A stretch of 64,000 bases of DNA from Pachypanchax playfairii (taxonomy: Eukaryota > Chordata > Actinopteri > Cyprinodontiformes > Aplocheilidae). Below the pieces are notes generated by a model that worked only from the letters and a program-made list of their open reading frames with translations, had not been told where the DNA came from and made no database searches. The first letter of the stretch is position 1; every line of letters begins with the position of its first letter. The position numbers and the translations under genes are program-made. Where the stretch lies: assembly GCA_006937955.1 (NCBI GenBank), contig SSNP01000294.1, positions 252,773 to 316,772 on the forward strand, read 5' to 3'. Below, in pieces: positions 49,120 through 61,200 of this stretch.

Positions 49120-49914
49120 AGTGTGAGGGGTGCAGATCTGAGGTCAGCTATCCTGTCAATCACCCTGCTGACCAATCAGGTCTGACCACCCCCCCTCACT
49201 CCACTGGCGCTACACAGACGCTAATATTACTGTCAGAGTGAATAAAAACAGTGTAGAAATACAGTTAAACAGCTTCAGGAGTTACAGTCAAGGTGAGAAA
49301 GTTCCACATTATAAAACACTCGATCAACCATTTCTGATCCAGTTAAAGATAAAATCTGATGTAGAATCTTCTGCTTCAAATATTAAAATGCTACAATATT
49401 TTTAAGATGAGGATTAAAAGTCAAACTAACTTCATCTCTTGTATCTTTGATCCAGTTTCTACCTCTTCTCAATGTGTTCCAGCATCTGCTGAGCCACAAA
49501 GACTCGTTTCAGAGGAAGTGGCTGACCATGCATGTTAATGAAGACGCTCTTTTCACTGCTCAGCTGGACAGGAGGTGCCCTTCAGCACCCAAAAGGAGCA
49601 CACGATCACAGACTAACTACCAGAACATGAGATGAAAAGTTTTTACTCTTGAAGTCTGTAAAAACACCAAATCCTGATGAGTTCACTTCGATGAAACACG
49701 TCAGACGTCTTCAGGTTTCTGAATCTGCTTTTATAATGTTCATGTACGAGTTCCCAACAACTCAGTGACCTTTGACCTTCATCCTCCCGCCTCGTGTTGG
49801 ACAAACAGGCTCAAAACAAACTGGTTCTTTGTTTAATGATAAACACTCGGCTCACGGGGACAGACGGCTGCAGACTGTCTCATTGTTCCCTTCAAACACT
49901 GAAACTCTGTGTGG
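49120..49914. other. Upstream of s100b, no feature recognised
   Basis: Sequence between the s100b promoter and the 28-bp array. The open frame at 49447-49635 has no recognisable domain. Confidence 0.5.
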
Positions 49915-51205
49915 AGAAACAGGCTGAGACGCCTAACGTCCAGGAAACAGGCTGAGACGCCAAACGTCCAGGAAACAGGCCGAGACGCCTAATGTCCAGG
50001 AAACAGGCCGAGACGCCTAACGTCCAGGAAACAGGCCGAGACGCCAAACGTCCAGGAAACAGGCCGAGACGCCAAACGTCCAGGAAACAGGCCGAGACGC
50101 CTAATGTCCAGGAAACAGGCCGAGACGCCTAACGTCCAGGAAACAGGCCGAGACGCCTAACGTCCAGGAAACAGGCTGAGACGCCTAACGTCCAGGAAAC
50201 AGGCCGAGACGCCAAATGTCCAGGAAACAGGCTGAGACGCCTAACGTCCAGGAAACAGGCCGAGACGCCTAACGTCCAGGAAACGGGCCGAGACGCCTAA
50301 CGTCCAGGAAACAGGCTGAGACGCCTAACGTCCAGGAAACGGGCTGAGACGCCTAACGTCCAGGAAACAGGCTGAGACGCCTAACGTCCAGGAAACAGGC
50401 TGAGACGCCTAATGTCCAGGAAACGGGCTGAGACGCCTAATGTCCAGGAAACAGGCTGAGACGCCAAACGTCCAGGAAACAGGCCGAGACGCCTAACGTC
50501 CAGGAAACGGGCCGAGACGCCAAACGTCCAGGAAACGGGCCGAGACGCCTAACGTCCAGGAAACGGGCCGAGACGCCTAACGTCCAGGAAACGGGCTGAG
50601 ACGCCTAACGTCCAGGAAACGGGCTGAGACGCCTAACGTCCAGGAAACAGGCTGAGACGCCTAACGTCCAGGAAACGGGCTGAGACGCCTAACGTCCAGG
50701 AAACAGGCTGAGACGCCTAATGTCCAGGAAACAGGCTGAGACGCCTAATGTCCAGGAAACGGGCTGAGACGCCTAATGTCCAGGAAACAGGCTGAGACGC
50801 CAAACGTCCAGGAAACAGGCTGAGACGCCAAACGTCCAGGAAACAGGCCGAGACGCCTAATGTCCAGGAAACAGGCCGAGACGCCAAACGTCCAGGAAAC
50901 AGGCCGAGACGCCTAACGTCCAGGAAACAGGCCGAGACGCCTAACGTCCAGGAAACAGGCTGAGACGCCTAACGTCCAGGAAACAGGCTGAGACGCCTAA
51001 CGTCCAGGAAACAGGCTGAGACGCCAAACGTCCAGGAAACAGGCCGAGACGCCAAACGTCCAGGAAACAGGCCGAGACGCCTAATGTCCAGGAAACAGGC
51101 CGAGACGCCAAACGTCCAGGAAACAGGCCGAGACGCCTAACGTCCAGGAAACGGGCTGAGACGCCAAACGTCCAGGAAACGGGCTGAGACGCCTAACGTC
51201 CAGGA
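49915..51205. repeat. 28-bp minisatellite, about 46 copies
   Basis: Units of 28 bp: CAGGAAACAGG(C/T)(C/T)GAG followed by ACGCC(T/A)AACGTC, closely head to tail. Recurrent variants are CCGAG/CTGAG, AACGTC/AATGTC, AAACAGG/AAACGGG and GCCTAA/GCCAAA. The first three are CpG/TpG or CpG/CpA alternatives. No spacer sequences are present. The array starts after GTGTGGAGAAACAGG and ends at GGAAACTATAGTC. Confidence 0.97.
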
Positions 51206-51777
51206 AACTATAGTCATGTGACAAATATTGACTGAGTGATTTATAGTTTCGCAGTGAGAAGTTATAATATAGATACGATGTCACACAACAGGATGTGTTT
51301 TATCACTTTGTCATTATTATGTTGATTTTAAATTCTTTTTACTTTGTTGCTGTAATATATAAATAATACAGTTATTTTAGATGTACAAAAGATTGAATTT
51401 TAACTTATTTATCTGCATATTTACAAGATTTGTTTTCTTTTATCCTGTTGGTTTGATTTTTCCCTGCGTGTTAGAAGTGTATTTAAAATCAGTGAAAGTG
51501 ATAAAGTGTTGATTATTTCACAGTTTCATTTATTTTGACTCCAGTTAGCTTGAAGCCAAAACCCCAACAGGCTCCTGGGCTCTAGCTCCTCTTTGTTCCT
51601 CTGTCTCGTGGCTCTTCCAGCATTTTCTCTCCTGGGAGACGAGTGTCCTCAAACAGCCAAGGAGTCCTCTGAGCCAGCCTGAGCTGAAACATCTCCACGG
51701 CAACCGGCTGGCATCTCCTGCTCTGCTGGAAAAAGGTCCAGCAGGTCGTTGACTCATCACCAGGAACACAACCACAA

Positions 51778-51816
<39 letters not shown>

Positions 51817-52990
51817 GGAGCTTCACAAGGTTTTCTTTCTTTCACAGTTCAGACCGTCATTTGATGACCTTTGACGTCTTCTGGACTCAACCTGCAAATC
51901 AATAGAACCAGAATCGGTCCAGTTTAAAAGCTTTTTGAACAACAATGTGAACAAACATGTTGAAGTGTTAACAGTGTTTTACCACTAGAGGGCAGCAGTC
52001 CAGTCAATCAATAATCACTTTCATATTTATATTGAAACGCTCACATTAAAAACTTACAGCATGATTATATTGTACATTTGTTTTCATGAAGTAGCATCAT
52101 TTACTTTAATTTGATTAAAATACATTAACTATTCAAGTGATGTTTGATCACAAATTATAACTTTAATTTCCTGATTTCTATAAAAACTTGAAAAATGTCA
52201 CATTTTTATTCTCTATAAAGTTTTAACAAAGTAGTTTATCTAAATATCTAATGAAATTAACCTTTTTTATTATTTTTTCTTCTTCATTAAAGTTATTTTG
52301 TGTTTGGCCTGGAGGTGACGCTGTTTGACTACAGATGATGATGTCATGAGTTACATTTATTACGGTCACATTTGTCTTTAGCTGAATTTCACATGTGGGA
52401 TCGGATCTATAGACTCTCTCCATTTCCCAGAATTCCCTGACAGGTGATTTGGACTTCTGGTTCTGTAGATCTTTATTGTTTTACACAAATGGAAGTGTTT
52501 TATCAAGATGCTGCAGAGTTTAAACCTGCATCGTCTCTCCGTCACCATGGTGACCTCAAACCTATTAAAATGTGCCAGGCTGCAGATTGGCCATCTCATG
52601 TCACATCTTCCCATAATCCCATAATCCTCTGCTGCCTGCACTCTCACCACCCCCCCGATCGGATTAAAGGCTCCTGACCTCGACTCATACAAACACTCGA
52701 CACAAACTAACCTGCTGGTCCAGAAACCCACTTCCTCTTGACGTTAAATGAACATTCAGCGTCAGATTTCCTCCTGATGGTCGTTACTGAGTCGTCTCCA
52801 TGTTGCTGCTGAAACAACTGAATATAAAACCGTTCAGTTAGAATTCATCTCTGAAAATGGATCATTTATTGGAAATGACTCGATGTTCAAGCCAGAACTT
52901 CAAACTGAATATTTTTAAAAATATCCTTTTTGTTTTGAAAATTTCAACCATTTTTCAGGTCTTTTTCAGTGTAAGTTCTGCTCAGTCTTT
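51206..52990. other. Intergenic, no gene recognised
   Basis: Contains a pure (CTG)11 tract at 51781-51813. Frames running through it code for poly-Ala or poly-Ser and are not supported as genes. Otherwise AT-rich sequence without recognised features. Confidence 0.5.
51781..51813. repeat. (CTG)11 trinucleotide repeat
   Basis: Eleven uninterrupted CTG units followed by CTCGGAG. Confidence 0.95.
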
Positions 52991-52994
52991 GTTT

Positions 52995-53285
52995 TGTTTC
53001 CATGTTGGATTGCATGGTGGTGCATTGGGCAGCACTGCTGCCTCATGGTAAGATGGTCCTGTGTTTAAAACCTAGCTAGGGTCTCTCTGCATGTTCACAT
53101 GTTCTCCAGTTTCCTCTCACAGACCAAAAACATGCATGATGTCTTAATTAATATTCTAAATTGGCTCCAGCTATGAGTTAGTGGTTGTCTGTCTATATTA
53201 GGCCCTGTGATGGACGGGCTACCTGTCCAGGTGTGACTCCGCCTCTCTTCCAGAGACTGCTGGAGATGGACACCAACTCCCTGAT
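52995..53285 (+). mobile_element. tRNA-derived SINE, degenerate
   Basis: The head GCATGGTGGTGCATTGGGCAGCACTGCTGCC resembles a pol III A-box region, and GTCCTGTGTTTAAAACC a decayed B-box. A conserved middle (TGCATGTTCACATGTTCTCC, AAAAACATGCATG) and an L2-type tail (CCTGTCCAGGTGTGACTCCGCCTCTC, CTGGAGATGGACACC) follow. This order is typical of common teleost SINEs. Many substitutions show that it is old. Confidence 0.7.
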
Positions 53286-54053
53286 TCCCTGTTTCTCTGT
53301 TTGCTCCCGACCTGATTTACCTGGTTTCTGTTTGCTTATTGCTACTCACCTGTAGACTCACCTGTTGTTCCATCAGTGTTCTGCCTTTGTTTCCTTCGGT
53401 CATCCTTTAAGGGTTTGCACCGTTTCTACTCCGTTCCAACTCATCGTCCTGCAGTATGAAGCAGGTTCGACTTGCCCTACAGATGAGGCTCAGCACTCGC
53501 ACCAAGCAGAAAGGAAAAACTCCACCTGCTTCTGAGCAGGTGAGAGTTCCACAGGTCCAGGTAGGAAGCTGCATGAACCTGGTCTGAACGTTAGTAGATC
53601 ACTAATCCAGTCCTGCTTCACAGTGTAAGGCAAACATCCTCCTGGCAGCTTGACTCCACTCCTGACCTGATCACGCTCCAGCGACTGAAAAGGAGCAGAC
53701 CCCACGTCAAACAGCAGACAGATTAAAACAAGAACGAACCTCGTTAATGATTCTGGTGTTTTTCAGACTGTCAATCAAAACAAAAAACCTTTTCAAGATT
53801 TCTGTTTTATTTGAACATTTCCACCCAATTAGATGAGACACATGAAGATTTGATCTGTTTACATTTCCAAACACTGAGTTTCCTCTCCAGTTTGACGACC
53901 ATGTAAAGATAATCTTTCCTCTGCGAACCAAAACAACATATGCTGAGAGTTAATCTGCCACAAGGTCACAAGAGCAACGTTTCAGACTCTTCAAGTGGCG
54001 GATACGTTGCTGTGGCGACACGTCGTAAGAGATTACAGCTAATTCAAGTTCCA
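53286..54053. other. Intergenic, no gene recognised
   Basis: Unique sequence between the SINE and the LINE insertion. Short ORFs at 53490-53705 and 53707-53931 have no family resemblance. Confidence 0.45.
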
Positions 54054-54650
54054 GTGTCCTGATGATAAATCAATTTCAAATATTTTTATTGAGAGGCACA
54101 AATTAAATCCAACTTACTTTATTGGTTACCATGACCTCATTTTAACAGTTTTATATCAAAAACAAAAAATAAAAAAATAAAAAAAAAATAACCAACAAAT
54201 AAATAACTAAAACACAGTACAAACAAGTAACAAACTTCCCCCATTCCCCAAAGTTACCATCTGGGTCATGTCCATATTTTATGTACCTTAGTTATCCGAA
54301 TTTTCCAAATATAAAATAAAAGGTCTCCATATGAACTAAAAGTCTTCCAGGTTATTGTTCACGATATAACGGATTCTTCTCATAGATAAACGTAATCCAT
54401 GTTTTTTTGTTTTACAATCAACAAGGCATTGATCAAATTTATTTAATTTGTTGGAAATGTGATCTTACATAACTTCTTATTTGAAGATATCTAAAAAAAA
54501 ATCAGAGGCCAGTAGATTGTATTTCTCCTTGAGCTGATTAAATGAGGCAAAAACACCTTGAAACTAGAGATGCCCCACATTTCATAGACCCATTTCCCTC
54601 CATCGGTCAAATGTCCCATCAATAAGTGAAGGTGTCCTGATGATAAATCA
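54054..54650 (-). mobile_element. 5'-truncated L1-type LINE insertion with 19-bp target-site duplication
   Basis: Direct repeats GTGTCCTGATGATAAATCA at 54054-54072 and 54632-54650 bracket a 559-bp insert. On the minus strand the insert begins with a decayed reading including FASFNQLKEKYNLLASDFF, which matches the C-terminal end of fish L1/Tx1-type ORF2. It continues as a 3'UTR with an internal T-rich run and ends in AATAAAAATATTTGAAAT, where the AATAAA acts as poly(A) signal. Truncation at the 5' end with a long target duplication is the mark of target-primed reverse transcription. Confidence 0.75.
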
Positions 54651-55618
54651 CTGGGAGAAAAATCTTAATCCAGTGTGACTCATTCATTTTACAGTCAAAC
54701 TCAACAATATCTCTTATTGATTTTAATCCCTTGCAATCCACACCTTCTGAATCAGGAGGAATCTGGGGTTTGAACCAGTGACCCTCTGGTTATCACATGC
54801 TGCTCCCAGATAGCAAACCTTCTGAATCAGGAGGAAGATAAAAACAAAAAAACCTTTAATATGCTGTTGAAATTATCACAGAGAGATGTTTGTGTTTTAT
54901 TCCATCAATTCTGGGCTTTTATTTTGACAGTTTATGACTATTCTGATAGATCTACAATACTTCCTAAACTGTTTCCTTTTTGATGAGCTGTGCTGAGACT
55001 CAAACCAACAGCCCTTACAGTCTGATCACCATCACACACAGTTCATTAACTTCTTGTCCAAACAGCTCCATCTATCAGCAGCCCTGCGCTCCTGTCTCCA
55101 TACACTGATTGGTCCAGACGTGGAGAACCATTTAACCTTTTGATGGAGCTTTAATTTCCACTGATCTTCCTGGGCTTCATGAAGCTTCACTCTCACATAC
55201 AGGTTTATGACTCAGATCTGGTCTGAACTCACGCGTCTCTGGATTAAATTATATTTAAAGTACATTTAACAGCCTTACTGCTTCCTCGGCAGCCTCATCG
55301 ATCACAGCTGATAATAATGATCGATGGAGGAGCGTTTCAGGCTAATGAAGGGCAGAGAACATGCAACTGTAAGCATGGAGGTGGGTGTGGGAGTGATACA
55401 AGTGACGGATGAAGGGTGCTGGATGCTAACAAGCAGGTTGCCTGATTCGAAATCTGAAATATAGCTTTTAGCTTTAAAAAAAAACCCAAATTAAAATGAC
55501 GGTCTCATAAGGAAGTGGAGTATTTTGATCCTACAGAACACTCCATACATGACTTGAATGTCGAGTTTGACATGACATTAAACATGAACGCAGGGTCCCA
55601 AACTCAGAGGAGAAACTA
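54651..55618. other. Intergenic, no gene recognised
   Basis: Includes two copies of the phrase AACCTTCTGAATCAGGAGGAA / CACCTTCTGAATCAGGAGGAA near 54740 and 54818, a small local repeat. No coding feature was recognised. Confidence 0.45.
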
Positions 55619-55619
55619 A

Positions 55620-55838
<219 letters not shown>

Positions 55839-56599
55839 CTGATGAAGAAAACTAAAGAGGAGCAAATGAAACGCTGGAGAAACAGAATCAAGCTGGAAAA
55901 CATCTGAGAATCGAGAAAAACATGGAATCTTATTGATTTAGACTTTGCTGAAATACATCAGGATTTGCTACACTGATTTTTAGCTCCAGCTCGTCACACC
56001 AGAGTTCTTGGAACTGCAGAGGAACAACACAAATTCCTGCTGCTCCGTCCCAGAATCAACCTGGTTGACCTGCAAACATCCAGTGATTGTGATGCAAAGT
56101 GAGCTGCGCTGATGGCGAACCTGTGAATAGAAAGTTCCTTTTTCCAACGTTCCATTCAGACACATGAATGGAACTTCACATCCAGCCCGGGTTTGTACTC
56201 AGAGCTGAACTCTGAGGGCACCAACGGCTGCTTCAACCAAATCCCGTCCAAATCACTAAATATTCAGCAGGTTCAACAAACTGCAGCTTCTTTCTGAAGA
56301 GATGTTCCAGTTTGTGTCTGACAGCAGCCTCATAAACCAGCTACAAAGGTTCCAGGTTGTTCTGTAGAAACATCACAGGAGATTATTCAGCTGGTTTTTC
56401 ACCTGTTTTTGTATCTGCAGAACATTTTTTCTGCTCTGATTGCTGTTGAACAGCAGTGAAGACAGATGATGAGTGGCTGTTTCCTAAAGGTGAAATAAAC
56501 TTTTTATTTTCTCTTTAATGGTAAAACTAACCCTTAAAGAGCTGCAGTCTTCAGTACACACTGTTATTTTATCATGTTAAAGACGTGGGATGAACTGAT
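55839..56599. other. Intergenic, no gene recognised
   Basis: No recognised coding, RNA or transposon feature. Confidence 0.45.
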
Positions 56600-57080
56600 T
56601 TAAAGCAGAACTAAGTAAGTTTTGCTCTCGCTCTCCCCCTACTGGTCCCCTGTGAAAGCTCACTGTCGTAACGTTCCCCCGCCGCCGCAGACCCCCCCCA
56701 CCCCCTCCACCCCGCCGCCGCCCCTCCAACAACAACGCGCAGAGAACGCTTTTGCAAGAAGAAAGAAAAACAAAACCAAGAAAATGTCTCGACAGGTGAG
56801 TATTATTGTCATGTTTGCGCTCCTAAGGGTGGCGTTGCTAACAACGGCAAGGGCTTCATGCTTGTATTTATGTACGTGAGTGTGAGTGCCGTAAAGCAGG
56901 TTTGTTCTCGCGAGATTAGTCGGGTCCGATCCACTGAAAGTTGCAAGTGCTGCTTTCAGGACACAGACCCCGGAGGGAGGGGAGGGACCCACGAATCACC
57001 CCGCCAAGTCCTTGTTTACCCCCACAGGGACTCTAGAAAACATTTATTGAGGTGAAAAAACTTACTTAGTTCTGATTTAA
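56600..57080. mobile_element. TTAA-flanked MITE with 20-bp inverted ends
   Basis: TTAA at 56600-56603 and 57077-57080 flank a 473-bp element. Its ends are AGCAGAACTAAGTAAGTTTT and, in reverse complement, ATCAGAACTAAGTAAGTTTT, with one mismatch. The interior is GC-rich with a C/G-rich tract (56680-56725) and codes for nothing recognisable. The TTAA duplications point to a piggyBac-type mobiliser; the element is non-autonomous. Confidence 0.75.
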
Positions 57081-57899
57081 CTCCACAGATGGATTGTAAC
57101 TCGCTGACAGTGTTTTATCACCTGAACCTGGATGAACGGGGTTCATTAACCAAAGATCATCATCATTAAACCTGCAGTTTGTTGTTGAGCTGCACAGCGT
57201 GTTATTATCACACTCAGCACTTTTATTTATCATCTGTTTGGGTTTTATTGTCTCTGAAGATAATAAAAACATAAAATCACACCAGGAAAGATTAGAGTTG
57301 CTTTTATTACAAACTGAAAGCATCAGTTTGGCTGCAATGTTATTTAAGCATATATAATTAGAATCAGTGAGACAAAACTAACGCAAAAAAGTGACATTCT
57401 TTTAAAAGTTATATATATTTAAAACTTGATTCTTTTACATTTTATATTTGACATCAATTTGATTTTATTTTTTGCTTGTTGCTTAAATGTCACAGTTTTA
57501 TTGTTTGACTCTTTCCTTTGGCTCCTCGTCTTCTTACTTCATTGGCTGCTGCTTAGTTTCTTGGGTCCTTGGCCCCTCAGCTCATTGTCTCCTTGTCTCC
57601 CCATCTCCTCAACTCCTTGTCTCCTCAACTCCTTGCTTCATCTCCCCAACTGCTTGGCTCCTCAACACCTCGATTCTTTGGACTCTCGGCTCCTCGTCTC
57701 CTTGGTTCTGTGGTTTTTACAATGTTCACTTTTTAAATGTGTTTAGTATGTTTTCGTTTTCTTGTTTGTTTTAATTTCTTTACAGTAATTTTTGCTAAAA
57801 TACTTAAATAATGAATAAAATTACTAAATTTGAATAATTGTGTCAAAAATAATACACAGCAAAGAAAATTCAAATTCTGTAAACAATTAGTGTGCGTGC
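57081..57899. other. Intergenic, no gene recognised
   Basis: AT-rich, with a pyrimidine-rich CTCCTCAACTCCTTG-type internally repetitive stretch at 57560-57710. No gene was recognised. Confidence 0.45.
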
Positions 57900-58215
57900 T
57901 GACGTACCTCTGTTGTGGCCCCGCCCCTACCCATGACATCACGTGCTCAGTGTAACGGAGCGGCTCGTTCAGTCTTCGGTCGGACCGGAGAATGGACGTA
58001 CGTTGCCGGTGCGTCTCTTCTTCTATCAGCTTTAAAAACTTGTCATCCTGTTAACAAGCTCTGTTTTACGGTTCTAGTTGTTTATTTGTTCGTGCTTTAT
58101 TTTTCTTCCTGAGATAAAAACGATAAAGATAAGAAGAGTCGCGCGCTTCTGCTCTTCTTCTCTCCACTTCACGCGTTCTCTGAGCGCTCGGTCCTCCAGA
58201 CAGCCAGAGGTCAGT
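57900..58215 (+). promoter_or_regulatory. CpG-rich probable sh3bp4 promoter and first noncoding exon
   Basis: A local CpG-rich stretch within AT-rich DNA, with a GC box (GGCCCCGCCCC, 57917-57927), a CRE/E-box-like TGACATCACGTG (57934-57945), and repeated CGG/CCG words to about 58015. Possible donor sites exist, for example CCAGAG/GTCAGT near 58206. It lies about 4.3 kb upstream of the sh3bp4 coding start on the same strand, so it is inferred to be its promoter. Confidence 0.5.
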
Positions 58216-61200
58216 TCACATCACAGACAAATTTAGATTTTACTACTTGTGCTTTTCTTAAAAAGTTTTTGTTCCCACAATTCTAATATTTATTTAAGAA
58301 GATAGTTTGTCGGGATTAATTCGGCTTTATAAAAAACAGAAATATCAATAATCTAATATGTAAATGTTAAATTATCTTATTGATGTTAATTTGTTCTGCT
58401 TTGCAGTGATCATGTAAAACAAAATGATATTCTTATGTGATTCTATAAATATGTAATAATTTTGATTGTGGTATATAATTTTTATGTACTATTTTACATA
58501 TACACACATGCAAGATGTTTTCTCTTTTTATTCCTATCTGTTTTATAAATTTACATACCCAGATGTTTAGAATGAGGGAAATATGCAGGAAATGTAATGA
58601 AATGATAAGTTGACAGTGAGAACGTATTGCCTGCGTACACATTTGTCCATTGCATTCTCAGCTGTACCAATAAGGTCATCTGATAAGCTGAAAATCCTCT
58701 CTGTCTCAGCCACAAGCTTTACGAAGAGGATCGTCTCCCATTGAGAGATGTTTATTCCTTCTTCTTCACCATCTTCCTCCTCACTTCTCTCTCTTTCTTC
58801 ATCATCCTCTTCCTCTCTGTATCCTATTCTCATCCAGGATTTATATTTCCATCCAGTTTCTGCTACATTCTTCATTCATACATTTTTCTTTTGGTTTTCT
58901 CTTTAATCTGACCCAAACTTTCACCTGTAGGTTTTTTATTTTATTCTTCTTTTCCGGTCTCATAGTTCTGTTTTTTCATTTGGGTTTCTTTTCTTTTTCC
59001 TTCTCTTGTGTGTCCTTTTCTTTTCTTCACTCAGTCACAGAAGCCTAAAAACACCTGGGACCTGAATACCTGTGTTAAACCTGCATCATGCAGTCCAGAC
59101 CAACTCAAACTGTCTCAGATTTTACTTAAAATAAAAACCAGTTTTAAATGATCAGGACAGAATTACATTCAGGTGCAAACTGTCTTTTAAAAGCAACAGA
59201 AACTGAAGCCACTAAGATGCTGCAGCAGCAAACGTTTTGTTTGTGTCTGCAGTTCTCAGGGAACCACAAAGACAGGATTCAGATTGTTCATGTGTAGATA
59301 CAGCGTTCTGATCCAGGTGGAGATCGTTCCTCTGTGTGACAGGTGTAAACTCCTCCCTCCTGCTCAGGTGCCTGAACATCACCTTNATAAGAGACAGGTG
59401 TTTACAGTCAGTCTGAGGCAGGTATTATAAACAGGCAGGCTGAAGCTTTTACAGCCTGAGATGATTTCTGGGACTGTTAACCTGAAGGTGAAGATGTTTT
59501 TATTATATTTCATGAATCTTTAGAATGACACAGCGAGATGTTTGTACGTCTGGGCTCATTTATAACTCTGTATTATAAATTCAGCCCTGTATTATTTAGA
59601 TAATATCAGATAAACTTTCCACCCAGCAGATCTTTGCTGTTGTGTGCTGTTTGTTATCCTGTAATCTGCATGTTTTAAACAGCTGTGATGGAAAAATGAG
59701 AAACTCTCCTGCAGCTTGTGGCTCCTGGAAACAGTCTTTGTAATAACACCAACAACACCAGCTGACTCGTAGTTAATTAAACTACGACTCCTCGACGTGC
59801 TCGCAGCTCCTCAGATTTCTTTCTGACTGAAATGAGTTCATAACACAGTGACTGGAACGTGACTGCAATCCCTGTTTGCACTTCTGCCATGAGCTTCCTG
59901 CAGTTTCCTGCAGAGCTGCTGAAAGCTGCTTCTTTTGCATTTCTGTCCTCTCTGTAGTGGAAATTCTCTGCTGATGTAAAACTAAAGTCAGATCAGTCCA
60001 CTTTGCTCTTCCTGCTTGTACCTCAGCAGATTAAAAACCTGCCTTGCTTTTTCTATAAATTCTGGAATTGTTCCTTCTTCATTGTGTCATAAGAGTTGTC
60101 TTGTTTTTAATGTTCATCACTTGGAAGCAGCTTCTTCAACGCCTGGTTATTATTGATCACAGCCCGACGCGTGCTTGTTTTCTCCTGGGAAGGAGGCGTG
60201 TTATTGATGGATGCATGAGAGAGAAATGTCACCTCGGAGGAGTTTGATGTCCCCAGAGAACATATGCAGCTATTAAACAAGCCCTTCCTCTGTCTTCTCA
60301 CTCAGTGCCTGCCCTACATTCCTCTGAAGAAAAGCTCCACTCCGCTCAGCTGATTCACTTTCATGGAACAAGAGATTCAGTCGAGTTTATTTATACAGCA
60401 GAGCGCTCCACAGAGAAAATAAACAAGTTCAATTTAAATTCAATTAGGAACGTCACTGGGACTGGAAGGCAGGGGGCGGGGCTTAGCTACCAGGCTTGTA
60501 GGAAGGAGTGCAGGTGTAGCATGCAGAAAGATTTTTATTGACTGCAAAACCCTGAACTATGAGGCTTCTGTAGAAAAACTCAGCTGATGTTTATTAACAG
60601 AGAAGCAACGAGATGTAGATTCTGTCATGTGTTGAAGTTTCTAACGTTCGCTGTTAGTGGAGATTTAACTGAACTGTGGAACCAGGTTTTAAACTGATTA
60701 TTCATGTCATGGATTTTACCTTTAAAGTGTTTGTCAGATTTAAAAAAAGGCCAAAAATCTAAAACAGTTCTTCAGTTAGTTTTCATGTTTGTTTCTGTTT
60801 AAAACAGAATAAAATATTTTCCTGCTCTACAATCCAGCAGATGATCCTCCAACAACAGATAATGATCCAAACCCGCCTGTAACTGTCACTTCAGACACAA
60901 ATTACACTGTTTCATTCAGAAATTATCTGCAAACAACTTCATCAAACCTGAACGGAGACAGTTCATAGGCCACACCCACTCAATCAGCTGACTGATGCAC
61001 CGTAACACATCATCACGCAACATCGCACATGGACACATGGTGTTTTATTACCTTTAACCTCAAACTGTAACGATGACGAGTCGTTTAAATCCACCTGCTT
61101 CAATAGAAAGTTGAATAAAATGTTATTTTTGTGCTCAGATGCAAACAGCTGTTCAGAAATGAACTCTGCATAATAACGTTAGAGACTCTGAGCTCTCTGA

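Noticed and set aside
49915..51205. CRISPR-like array of 28-bp repeats
   Set aside because: Repeats are contiguous with no spacers, in vertebrate nuclear DNA, with no cas genes. It is a minisatellite.
51545..51845. Poly-alanine or poly-serine protein on the minus strand
   Set aside because: Created by the (CTG)11 tract; flanking residues match no family and no splice sites support an exon.
58567..58875. Acidic minus-strand ORF of 102 residues
   Set aside because: Lies in a pyrimidine-rich tract within the probable sh3bp4 intron; no domain or splice support and no family I recognise.
59386..59386. Another duplicated contig join
   Set aside because: Unlike the other Ns, the sequences on each side do not recur nearby, so this may be an ordinary ambiguous base or small gap.
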